NCBI GenBank assembly: GCA_947253405.1
Contig: CAMXZF010000003.1
Span: forward strand, 1-30,284
Direction of reading: 5' to 3'
DNA from: an uncultured Candidatus Saccharibacteria bacterium
GTDB lineage: Bacteria > Patescibacteriota > Saccharimonadia > Saccharimonadales > Saccharimonadaceae
Length of the DNA: 30,284 bases
Shown: one piece after another, positions 1 to 7,001 of the stretch
How positions within the stretch are numbered: the stretch's first letter is position 1
Layout: each line of letters begins with the position of its first letter
Made by a program: the position numbers and the translations under genes
Notes under the pieces: generated by a model
What the model saw: the letters and a program-made list of their open reading frames with translations, nothing else
The model's database searches: none
What the model was told of the DNA's origin: nothing

Positions 1-47
1 GATTATCCAGGACGTCTCGTGGGCTCGGAGATGTGTATAAGAGACAG
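1..47. other. Untrimmed Illumina Nextera (i7 side) adapter
   Basis: Bases 14-47 match the Nextera read-2 transposase adapter, beginning GTCTCGTGGGCTCGG and ending in the 19-bp mosaic end AGATGTGTATAAGAGACAG. Bases 1-3 (GAT) match the end of the P7 primer and bases 4-13 then have the length of a 10-nt i7 index. This is library-construction sequence, not genome. True sequence begins about base 48. Confidence 0.97.
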
Positions 48-388
48 TCTTTGTGATGTGCTGTAACAATAATCGCTTTATATTTAATGGCTAAATTATT
101 TAAAAAATTATATCGTTTTAGTCTAGCAAATTCTTCGCTAGAATCCTTATCTAGATAGCCTAAGCCAAGTTCAAACTTTACATTATAAGCTTTACTTAAA
201 TTAGAGACAAAGTCAGCATCTTTTTTACTATCACCCTTCCTAATGCCGTGATCAAAGTGGGCTACTATAAAATCATCAGGAAAAATTGCTTTCCCAAAAT
301 GTTCTACGCGAAATTCTTGACTACTGGCTACTAAGTTTAATAGCACCACCGAATCAACACCACCACTAATTGCTAAAATGTATCGCAT
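48..388 (-). CDS. tilS: tRNA(Ile)-lysidine synthase TilS, N-terminal part (3' end cut by contig edge)
   Basis: Makes lysidine at the wobble C of tRNA-Ile(CAU) from lysine and ATP, so that it reads AUA; an essential cytosolic enzyme. About 113 codons are present of a family usually of 300 or more residues. The PP-loop ATPase motif SGGVDS is at residues 8-13. It is followed by the family segments VAHFDHGIRKGDSKKDADFV (43-62), EEFARLKRYNFL and a TAHHKD stretch at the very end. The ATG at 388 is the first in-frame start after a TAG; a TATAAT lies 8 nt upstream and there is no Shine-Dalgarno, so the mRNA is probably leaderless or nearly so. The gene is divergent from the 41-codon ORF at 532. The reading frame is open until it meets the adapter. 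Confidence 0.93.
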
Positions 389-396
389 TAATGTCT

Positions 397-402
397 ATTA
401 TA
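397..402 (-). promoter_or_regulatory. -10 box of tilS, leaderless arrangement
   Basis: On the minus strand a perfect TATAAT ends 8 nt before the tilS ATG, placing the transcription start within a base or two of the start codon. No convincing -35 was found. Confidence 0.5.
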
Positions 403-471
403 CAATTAATCTATGCTCTTATTTTAAGAAGTTTTACTGTTTGACTATTCTAGATAATATAATTATTAGCA

Positions 472-500
472 TTGACAATATTAGGTATTTTTGTTATAGT
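472..500 (+). promoter_or_regulatory. Consensus sigma-70 promoter of the 41-codon ORF
   Basis: TTGACA (472-477), a 17-nt spacer and TATAGT (495-500). This is the best -35/-10 pair in the window. Transcription should start near 507, giving a leader of about 25 nt with AAAAGGA (521-527) before the ATG at 532. Confidence 0.8.
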
Positions 501-531
501 AAAATAGTCAATATAAAATAAAAAGGAACAC

Positions 532-657
532 ATGAAAAAATTCAATCATATCGAAAAACAGCCTGGCTATTCTTGGTCGAGAGTACGGTCAAAAAAAGAA
601 CTATTGGAGTTCATTAATCGCAAGCTACTATCGTTAGAAAATATCAGTCTAGACTAA
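532..657 (+). CDS. Small basic protein of 41 residues, unknown
   Basis: The ORF begins MKKFNHIEKQ and ends ENISLD, with a central basic helix-like stretch (SRVRSKKELLEFINRKLLS). I recognise no family; the charge pattern would allow nucleic-acid or ribosome binding, but that is speculation. Support for a real gene is the near-consensus promoter at 472-500, the Shine-Dalgarno AAAAGGA with 4-5 nt spacing, and the neat packing: its TAA ends 3 nt before the convergent stop codon of glyS. No cysteines, signal peptide or membrane segment. It could alternatively be a leader peptide or the coding part of a small RNA, but no gene follows on the same strand. Confidence 0.65.
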   Translation: MKKFNHIEKQPGYSWSRVRSKKELLEFINRKLLSLENISLD

Positions 658-660
658 ATA

Positions 661-2016
661 TTACTTAGCTATATAGTCAGATAAAGCATTAATCTTTACC
701 CTGGTTTGCTCAGTATTGTCGCGATTGCGAACAGTTACAGTATCGTCATCCAAACTATCAAAATCTACCACCACAAAATAAGGTGTGCCTATTTCATCAG
801 CTTTGCGATACCGTTTACCAATATTGCCACTGTCGTCCCAACTAACCCTACCAGCAAACTTACTAGACAGATCATCAAATACTATCTTGGCTTTTTTAAC
901 TAAATCAGGTTTGTTCTTTAGTAGCGGCGAAACGGTGACTAGGACTGGCGCCAAATTAGTCGGCAATCTTAAGACATTTCGTGTCGAGCCACCAAGCTCA
1001 TCTTTATCATAAAAGGCCGATAACACCGCCATTACTAAGCGCTCTACCCCAAATGATGGTTCAATTACATGCGGTATAAATGGCTCCGATCCATCTTTAG
1101 GTCGGTACGCCATTGATTTTTTAGCGACTCTTTCAATGTTAGAAAGATCAAAATCGGTGCGATAAGCCACACCCATTAATTCACCTCGCCCAATTGGGTA
1201 GTCAAACTCAATGTCAACTGTCCGCTTGCTGTAATGTGCACGATCATTTTCCGGCACCTCTAAGTCGTGCACTTTATCTTTAGGCAAACTAATCACTTGC
1301 TCTAAAAATTCATGCACTAAATCGAGCAATTTGTTAAACTGTTCCTCCCAATTATCTGGGTGGACAAAGTATTCTATTTCCATTTGCTCAAACTCGCGTA
1401 CGCGGAATATAAAATCCCTGGGGCTAATTTCATTACGAAAAGCCTTGCCAGTTTGAGCTAAGCCAAATGGTAAAGATGGATAGAATGTATCAACAACATT
1501 GCGATAGTTTGTAAAAATACCCTGAGCAGTCTCTGGTCTTAAGTAAGCAACTGAATCTTGACTTTCAATAGCACCAACGCTGGTCTTAAACATCATGTTA
1601 AAGCTTCTAACCTTAGACAAATTGTTGCCGTCAGGCGATTTAATATTATGCTTAATAATTAACTGGTCAATCTCTTTATTAGTTAATCCTTCAGCATCAA
1701 TATTTGATTGTTTTAATAAATGATCAGCACGATAGCGTTTATGATTTGCTAAATCTTCTACTAAAGGATCAGCGAAAGTATCTACATGTCCGCTAGCTTG
1801 CCACACCTTTGGGTTCATAATAATAGCGGCATCAACTCCATAAATATCTGTTCGTCTATCCACAAAAAAATTCCACCATGCCTGCATAATATTGCGCTTT
1901 AAGCTTATACCTAATGGCCCCCAATCCCACGTTCCAGCCAAACCGCCATAGACGTCAGAGCCGGGAAAAATAAAGCCCCGACGCTTACAAAGAGAAACAA
2001 TTTCTTCCATATTCAT
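661..2016 (-). CDS. glyS: Glycyl-tRNA synthetase, alpha2 type
   Basis: Charges tRNA-Gly with glycine; class II synthetase of the homodimeric alpha2 form (not the GlyQ/GlyS tetramer). Seen in order: N-terminal MEEIVSLCKRRGF and YGGLAGTWDWGPLG; class II motif 2 in FRNEISPRDFIFRVREFEQM; motif 3 in FGVERLVMAVL; a C-terminal anticodon-binding domain starting near LAPVLVTVSPLL. Start: an earlier in-frame ATG at 2025 sits inside the extended -10 TGTTAAAAT (2032-2024), so it should not be transcribed. The ATG at 2016 lies exactly 7 nt below that -10 and is the likely leaderless start (451 residues); a third ATG at 2010 has an AGG 7 nt before it. The CPxCG element common just before FNMMFKT in this family is replaced by SPDGNN, so the zinc site seems lost. 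Follows recO on the same strand after 29 nt. Confidence 0.95.
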   Translation of the reverse strand: MNMEEIVSLCKRRGFIFPGSDVYGGLAGTWDWGPLGISLKRNIMQAWWNFFVDRRTDIYGVDAAIIMNPKVWQASGHVDTFADPLVEDLANHKRYRADHLLKQSNIDAEGLTNKEIDQLIIKHNIKSPDGNNLSKVRSFNMMFKTSVGAIESQDSVAYLRPETAQGIFTNYRNVVDTFYPSLPFGLAQTGKAFRNEISPRDFIFRVREFEQMEIEYFVHPDNWEEQFNKLLDLVHEFLEQVISLPKDKVHDLEVPENDRAHYSKRTVDIEFDYPIGRGELMGVAYRTDFDLSNIERVAKKSMAYRPKDGSEPFIPHVIEPSFGVERLVMAVLSAFYDKDELGGSTRNVLRLPTNLAPVLVTVSPLLKNKPDLVKKAKIVFDDLSSKFAGRVSWDDSGNIGKRYRKADEIGTPYFVVVDFDSLDDDTVTVRNRDNTEQTRVKINALSDYIAK

Positions 2017-2023
2017 GCCTATC

Positions 2024-2032
2024 ATTTTAACA
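2024..2032 (-). promoter_or_regulatory. Extended -10 promoter of glyS
   Basis: Minus-strand TGT-TAAAAT lies 7 nt above the ATG at 2016. No clear -35, as is usual for extended -10 promoters. It overlaps the upstream in-frame ATG at 2025, which argues against that start. Confidence 0.55.
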
Positions 2033-2045
2033 TATAGGCTAAAAC

Positions 2046-2738
2046 TTAAAGACGATTGGCAACCTGTGACAAATAAAGTGCATTCGTTAAAGTTTTACTG
2101 TCAACTGAATTGATTTTGGGTAAAATTGAACTATCACTAACAGTTAAAAGCCGTAAAAGCTTAATGGTATTAGTGTCATATTTACCATTACCGTCAAAGA
2201 CAAAGACCATGTCGTTAATATTGAAATTATATTTAGTATCTTCAATTAGCTTCATGCCATTAATATCCGTAGATAAATTCAAGCCATATCCGCTTATATT
2301 GGCAAGCTGTAGGTAGAACCAAACTTTAACTACATCTAACTTTAATTCTAGATTGTTAATAGCCGCAAAAGTTTTTACTAGCAGCTCATAGAACAATGGC
2401 GAGTCAGCTATTTTACTAATTTTTGAAACCTGCTTAATAGTTTCATAGCCAAATTGCAACCTATCATAGTCAGTAATTATACTGTCATAAAACTTGACAA
2501 TTTTAGCCGACGTTAATGTCCACATTCCAGACAAATTAAGCGAACTTTTTATCAGACTAAACTGACATTCACTAAAAAGCTCTATACCTCCTGCTAGACG
2601 AGACTTTTCCTTTCTGGTGCCTCGTGCTAATACGGCTATTTCACCATTCTTTGGAGTTAAAACCGTAAGAATACGATCAGATTCGCCATAATTGACTCTC
2701 CGTAATATAATTGCGTTAACTTTTAGATTAACTGACAT
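2046..2738 (-). CDS. recO: DNA repair protein RecO
   Basis: RecF-pathway recombination mediator that helps load RecA onto SSB-coated single-stranded DNA and anneals strands. The 230-residue length fits the family. The N-terminal OB-fold has the usual opening (NAIILRRVNYGESDRILTVL, then a GEIAVLARGTRKEKSR segment), followed by a helical domain. The C-terminal zinc-finger region has no CxxC pairs: after GYGLNLSTDINGMK the expected Cys4 positions hold other residues. Some RecO proteins, such as that of E. coli, also lack the zinc site, so function need not be lost. ATG at 2738 has no obvious Shine-Dalgarno. Sits between the receiver gene (45 nt upstream) and glyS. Confidence 0.85.
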   Translation of the reverse strand: MSVNLKVNAIILRRVNYGESDRILTVLTPKNGEIAVLARGTRKEKSRLAGGIELFSECQFSLIKSSLNLSGMWTLTSAKIVKFYDSIITDYDRLQFGYETIKQVSKISKIADSPLFYELLVKTFAAINNLELKLDVVKVWFYLQLANISGYGLNLSTDINGMKLIEDTKYNFNINDMVFVFDGNGKYDTNTIKLLRLLTVSDSSILPKINSVDSKTLTNALYLSQVANRL

Positions 2739-2783
2739 TGTAGCTACTTTTTAATAAAAATCACTCTGCCCAACTATTAGTAA

Positions 2784-3146
2784 TTATACTATAAGTTTCA
2801 TTAGGTCATTTATTTCGTAGGTTGATTTATCTAATAAAGCTTTAACCCCATAAGCTTTTAAGTCGTCTAAATTTAACTTATTAACTGCTGACGCTAATAC
2901 TGTTTTAGGAATCTTTTTTGTATCGGCATAGCTAGCCATCTCATTAAGCAAAGTTAGACAATTAAACTTACCTAAATAAAAATCTATTACCATGTAGTCA
3001 ATTTTAATCTGATCCACTATATCAAACGCAGCATCTGGGTCAGATATTACAATTACCTTTATTTGTGCACCACTTAAACTTTTAATTGATCTAGATAAAC
3101 TATCGGCTAGCCATAAATCATCTTCTATTAATAAGACAGTTTTCAT
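2784..3146 (-). CDS. Stand-alone response-regulator receiver domain
   Basis: A CheY-like receiver of 120 residues with nothing attached, so its output must be by protein contact. The acidic pocket is E8-D9-D10, the predicted phospho-acceptor is D55 (in MVIDFYLG), the switch residue is S86 and the conserved lysine is K107: every active-site position is filled. Its ATG at 3146 is one nucleotide after the kinase stop (3148-3150), so the two are co-translated and K107/D55 are expected to serve that kinase. No DNA-binding domain is encoded next to it. Target unknown. Confidence 0.85.
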   Translation of the reverse strand: MKTVLLIEDDLWLADSLSRSIKSLSGAQIKVIVISDPDAAFDIVDQIKIDYMVIDFYLGKFNCLTLLNEMASYADTKKIPKTVLASAVNKLNLDDLKAYGVKALLDKSTYEINDLMKLIV

Positions 3147-3147
3147 T

Positions 3148-3882
3148 TTATTTGTTGTTGATTAAACTCAATTGTCTACTAGCTGGTAAGCTAATACCGA
3201 CAACCAGGCCGTTACGCCTACCGCTCTTTATAGCCATCCTACCGCCTAACAATTCAGTTAATTTATCAGCTAATAATAAGTTTAGGCTACTAGTTAGCGG
3301 GCGATTAGATACGGGTTCAAAATTGCCGTTTAAAATATTAGTTTTAATTTCAAAAATATTACGCTCGCTTAAATCTACACCATCATCAGCCACAGTTAAT
3401 AGTACCTTCTGTTTTTGGTAAATTCTTGCCCTTAAGCATACTGACTTTTTATTGCGGCCATATCTCATGGCATCCCTAGTTAGGCCTAATAAAATTGACT
3501 TTAATACTCTATAATTGCTATTAACTACTATTTTTTTATATTTTGGTATTTCGTATCGAGGTGACTGCTTAAGCTCTTTGGCTAAACCCAAATTAGCCTG
3601 CTTAATATCACTAAATAGATTATTCAACTGCAATGGCGACACCTCAACAAGACCTGACTCTAAGTTAGCGATGTATTCCAAGCTTTTAGTAATTTCAACT
3701 AAATAATCAGTTGTTAAGTATAATTGCTCAATCGCCCGATGATCGATTGGCCGACTGCTATTAATTTGATTAGCTATTTTTATTTCAGAACTTAATTGCC
3801 TTATTAAATCAAGCGGATATCTTAGGTCGTGCGCAAGAGCAACTAGTAAACCATTGTGCTGTTCTTGTCCCCCTAAATCCAT
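3148..3882 (-). CDS. Minimal soluble sensor histidine kinase, degenerate ATPase motifs
   Basis: Partner of the downstream receiver. The H-box HDLRYPLDLIRQLS begins only 17 residues from the N-terminus (H18), so no sensor or membrane domain exists; any signal must come by binding another protein. The C-terminal HATPase_c region is recognisable but eroded. The N-box-like LLGLTRDAMRYGRN lacks the usual Asn, the G1 box reads DDGVDL (one Gly lost), and the G2 region SSLNLLLADKL lacks both glycines, although LTELLGGRMAIKS follows as expected. It may be a weak kinase, a phosphatase or a phosphotransfer protein. Start: a TTG two codons earlier (3888) would lie upstream of the predicted RNA start; ATG 3882 sits exactly 7 nt after TATACT. 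Confidence 0.75.
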   Translation of the reverse strand: MDLGGQEQHNGLLVALAHDLRYPLDLIRQLSSEIKIANQINSSRPIDHRAIEQLYLTTDYLVEITKSLEYIANLESGLVEVSPLQLNNLFSDIKQANLGLAKELKQSPRYEIPKYKKIVVNSNYRVLKSILLGLTRDAMRYGRNKKSVCLRARIYQKQKVLLTVADDGVDLSERNIFEIKTNILNGNFEPVSNRPLTSSLNLLLADKLTELLGGRMAIKSGRRNGLVVGISLPASRQLSLINNK

Positions 3883-3889
3883 CGACAAT

Positions 3890-3895
3890 AGTATA
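3890..3895 (-). promoter_or_regulatory. -10 box of the kinase-receiver pair, leaderless arrangement
   Basis: Minus-strand TATACT ends 7 nt above the ATG at 3882. No Shine-Dalgarno and no clear -35. Confidence 0.5.
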
Positions 3896-3976
3896 GCAAA
3901 ATTACAATACTTTATGTCGTTTATGCTTATAGCGAAGCTCTGGCTTTTAGCTAAATTACCTTAAAACTTTTTACAA

Positions 3977-4675
3977 TTACGGCTCGAATTGTAAAGTCTT
4001 TAGAACCGTATCATTAAAATCAGCCATAAAATCTTTACTGTCGACTGAAACTTTTAGCACTTTATCGCGCACCTTAAATATAACTACTGATCCATTAACA
4101 GTGTCTGTCAATTGGCCATCAAATCGCATTCCCTTATAGCCAGAAAAGCCCTCGGACTTGCCGATTGTAATAGTTGAAGCGGTTACCTTAGAGTCTTCGT
4201 CTTCTAGTTTAGAACTATAATTTTCAATCACAGAAGCATAATCTTCTGGTGTAACTTCTACCCTTAATGCATACGGGGTAACTCCAGCGGCAACTTTAGG
4301 GACAATTGCAGGGTTCATAAATACCTCTAGCTTACCAACACTTTCTGCTACATAAACTGACCAAGTTTTGGGATATTCAAATCGAACTGAACCTAAATCA
4401 CTTGGCCCCTGATAAGACAAGTTTGGCTTTTTAAGTTCTTCTTGGAATTTTTGCTGATCTTTTTCGGCTTGCTTTTTGTTAGCTGCATCAACGGCATTAT
4501 TAACTTTAACCGCCACATTATCTTTATAGTCAACCATCTGTGCGTAAGACCAAACAAAGCCACCGGCAGCAGCAATAAGTAATACTACTAGCACAACTGT
4601 AATGATAATGAATGGATTAGATTCGCCCTTTTCGTTATGGCGAACTTTATTGCAAAAAGAAATAATAGCTTTCAT
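3977..4675 (-). CDS. Single-pass membrane protein with extracytoplasmic domain, unknown
   Basis: 232 residues: a short basic cytoplasmic N-terminus (1-20), one membrane helix at about 21-45 (PFIIITVVLVVLLIAAAGGF), a Lys/Gln/Glu-rich helical stalk (about 55-85), then a globular domain of about 145 residues. The globular part begins GSVRFEYPKTWSVY and alternates beta-like strands (SVVIFKVRDKVLKVSV). The FEYPKTW opening recalls PsbP-like folds seen in small surface proteins, but I cannot assign a family. No cysteines in the outer domain. Promoter TGC-TAAAAT ends 9 nt before the ATG; no Shine-Dalgarno. It lies downstream of ftsK, 27 nt after its stop, and could also be read from there. Confidence 0.7.
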   Translation of the reverse strand: MKAIISFCNKVRHNEKGESNPFIIITVVLVVLLIAAAGGFVWSYAQMVDYKDNVAVKVNNAVDAANKKQAEKDQQKFQEELKKPNLSYQGPSDLGSVRFEYPKTWSVYVAESVGKLEVFMNPAIVPKVAAGVTPYALRVEVTPEDYASVIENYSSKLEDEDSKVTASTITIGKSEGFSGYKGMRFDGQLTDTVNGSVVIFKVRDKVLKVSVDSKDFMADFNDTVLKTLQFEP

Positions 4676-4684
4676 ACTAATATT

Positions 4685-4693
4685 ATTTTAGCA
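4685..4693 (-). promoter_or_regulatory. Extended -10 promoter of the 232-residue membrane protein
   Basis: Minus-strand TGC-TAAAAT, 9 nt above the ATG at 4675, just past the ftsK stop. Leader of about 2-3 nt expected. Confidence 0.45.
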
Positions 4694-4702
4694 TAAACGC
4701 TA

Positions 4703-6949
4703 TTAATGTTGTATATCTTCAACCGATGAAACTAAAACTTCACGTGGGCGCGAGCCATCTGCTGGTCCAATAATACCGTTATCTTCCATCTCCTCCATTA
4801 TGCGTGCTGCCTTTGAATAACCGATGCGGAGACGCCTTTGTAATAGCGTAGTACTAGCCTTACCTTCATTGATTACAACCTCCACTGCCTGACCATACTC
4901 GCTATCTCGTGATTCAGATCCAGGGAGACCAGCCGATGCACCCTTTTCATTTAATCTTGCCAATAAATTCTCGTCATATTGTGGCGGGCTCTGCATCTTT
5001 AGATCAGTCACAACGCGATCAACCTCTTCATCACTAACATTGGCTGCCTGCACCCTACGAGGCTTTTTAATCTTAGCCGTTATCATCAACATATCACCCT
5101 TACCCATTAATTGATCTGCACCCGAAGAATTAATGATCTGTTGTGACTCCATTTTAGAACGCACCGCGAAAGCAAAGCCGGCTGGAATATTAGCTTTTAA
5201 TGGCCCTTGGATATATTTCGCCCTAGGCGCTTGCATCATAATGACTTCATGAATACCTGCAGCTCGACCTTTTTGTGCAATACGTTGAATTAATGTCGTG
5301 ACTGTTTCCCTTTCGGTTGATCTTAATGAATCCACTAAGTCCGTATACTCATCTAATATTAAAACTATATTGGGCAACTTTTCGTCGGGATAACGCTTTT
5401 TAAAATCAGCAATCTTTTTTACTCCACCGCGCTCTTTAAATAAATCATATCGCTTTTCCATTTCATCGGTCAACCAAAGTAGAGTTTTAGTTAATTTATG
5501 TAGCTCTTCGTTAGCTGTACCGGCAATAATTGGGGCTGCTAGATGCGGCATGTCACTATACTGCACCATTTCATTTCCCTTTGGGTCAACTAGAACTAAC
5601 TTTAAATCATCTGGGCTATTTCTAAATAAAAGTGACATAATTAGCGCATTCATCATAACTGACTTACCAGATCCAGTAGTGCCGGCTATCAGCAAATGCG
5701 GCAATTCCGCCAAATTAAGTACGATTGGCTCACCTGTTACATTTAATCCCACACCAAAACTAAGTGGTGCTTTACTTTTATTCCAAACTGACGTTTCTAA
5801 AATCGATCTTAAATTAACAAAAGCTGGTTTTCGGTTTGGAATTTCAATACCAACATAGGGCTGACCCGGAACTGGTGCTTCAATACGAATGCTTTCAACT
5901 GCTAAATTAAGTTTAAAAGAGTTTTCCAGCTCGGTAATTCTAGATAGTTTGATACCTCTTTGTGGTTTTAGACAATATTGCGCTACGCGTGGCCCAACAT
6001 TAACCTGCTCAACTGTGCCACTAATATTAAATTGATGTAAAGTATCTTCAATTATTTGCGCGTTCATTTTTTCATTGCCAGCGTCAGGATCGCTTCGCTT
6101 ATTAGAAAGTAGTTTAATGTCGGGTAGTTTCCAATCAGAATTATTTATCGCCGGTGTAGCTACTGGTTCACTGGCAATTTTAGTGGGCTTTTTAATTTCT
6201 AAATCTTCCCCACTACTATCAACAGACTTCATTAGACGACCAAAACCACGCTTAGGCGCTTTTTCAGTATCTTCTTTTTCTAAATCTTTTTTCTTAGACT
6301 TTAAGCCGCTAATCTTTAGCTTGCTAGGCTCTTTTTCCATGCTATCTATGCGATCAGCTAAAGCCTTGTTATTAGAAAAAGTCTCTTCTTCGTTGTTAAA
6401 GAATTTAGATATTGCATCCACCAAAGCTTTTGGCGAGATGGAAAAAACAAACATCACTAATACCAAAAGCATAACAACAAAGATTAAGGCTGCAACCGGT
6501 AAATTAACAAAATTAAGCGTGTTATTTGCTACTACCCAGCCAACCACGCCACCACCTATACCTGATTTAGCTAGTTCAATCGAGCGTGGATCTAAAATCA
6601 TCAGTTGGAAAAGCCCAGCAAAAAAAGCAACAAATAATATTGTTGCCGCCCAAATTACACCAGGTATACTCTCGGCCTTACGAAAAACCTGAATGGTTTG
6701 GAAAAAGAATATTAAGGGGATAATAAAAGCTACCCAACCAAAAACAAATCTGGCTAATTTAGCAAACTCTACTGGCAAAACTCCACCAATGCCAAACAAA
6801 CCTAAGAATAATATCGTAGCAATAACTAAAACAAATATAGCACCAACCTGTCGCCAAAAACCTTTAGGTACGGTATGTGGCGTCGGTTTACTTTTGTTTT
6901 TATTCTTATTTTTGGGCGGTCTACCAGGACCACGCTTCTTAGCGCTCAT
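4703..6949 (-). CDS. ftsK: DNA translocase FtsK/SpoIIIE
   Basis: Septal ATP-driven DNA pump that clears the chromosome from the division plane. 748 residues: a basic Asn/Lys N-terminal tail, several membrane helices between about 32 and 172, a charged linker (about 185-270), then the motor. Walker A is GTTGSGKS (423-430), followed by LVLVDPKGNEM and Walker B in IVLILDEYTDL. The C-terminal gamma winged-helix (from about QAVEVVINEGKASTTLLQRRLRIGYSKAARI, split here as QAVEVVIN and LLQRRLRIGYSKAARI) would read polar KOPS/SRS-like sites. The linker is short compared with E. coli FtsK and close to SpoIIIE. Start ATG 6949 lies 6 nt below a clear promoter, with no Shine-Dalgarno. Confidence 0.95.
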   Translation of the reverse strand: MSAKKRGPGRPPKNKNKNKSKPTPHTVPKGFWRQVGAIFVLVIATILFLGLFGIGGVLPVEFAKLARFVFGWVAFIIPLIFFFQTIQVFRKAESIPGVIWAATILFVAFFAGLFQLMILDPRSIELAKSGIGGGVVGWVVANNTLNFVNLPVAALIFVVMLLVLVMFVFSISPKALVDAISKFFNNEEETFSNNKALADRIDSMEKEPSKLKISGLKSKKKDLEKEDTEKAPKRGFGRLMKSVDSSGEDLEIKKPTKIASEPVATPAINNSDWKLPDIKLLSNKRSDPDAGNEKMNAQIIEDTLHQFNISGTVEQVNVGPRVAQYCLKPQRGIKLSRITELENSFKLNLAVESIRIEAPVPGQPYVGIEIPNRKPAFVNLRSILETSVWNKSKAPLSFGVGLNVTGEPIVLNLAELPHLLIAGTTGSGKSVMMNALIMSLLFRNSPDDLKLVLVDPKGNEMVQYSDMPHLAAPIIAGTANEELHKLTKTLLWLTDEMEKRYDLFKERGGVKKIADFKKRYPDEKLPNIVLILDEYTDLVDSLRSTERETVTTLIQRIAQKGRAAGIHEVIMMQAPRAKYIQGPLKANIPAGFAFAVRSKMESQQIINSSGADQLMGKGDMLMITAKIKKPRRVQAANVSDEEVDRVVTDLKMQSPPQYDENLLARLNEKGASAGLPGSESRDSEYGQAVEVVINEGKASTTLLQRRLRIGYSKAARIMEEMEDNGIIGPADGSRPREVLVSSVEDIQH

Positions 6950-6955
6950 GCTATG

Positions 6956-6984
6956 ATTCTACAATAATTTAACCTATCTGGCAA
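6956..6984 (-). promoter_or_regulatory. Promoter of ftsK, leaderless
   Basis: Minus strand: TTGCCA (6984-6979), 17-nt spacer, TAGAAT (6961-6956), then only CATAGC before the ATG at 6949. The predicted start of transcription is at the A of the ATG. This is the clearest leaderless case here because both boxes are visible. Confidence 0.7.
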
Positions 6985-7001
6985 CTTTTAAAGATATAGT
7001 T

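Noticed and set aside
441..463. TTGACT with a following TATAAT as a second promoter before the 41-codon ORF
   Set aside because: The spacer is only 11 nt, too short; the pair at 472-500 has the correct 17.
6075..6692. 205-codon open frame antisense to ftsK
   Set aside because: Low-complexity Ser/Leu/Lys product without ribosome site, fully inside the ftsK linker and membrane region; a shadow of the real gene. The same holds for other antisense frames.
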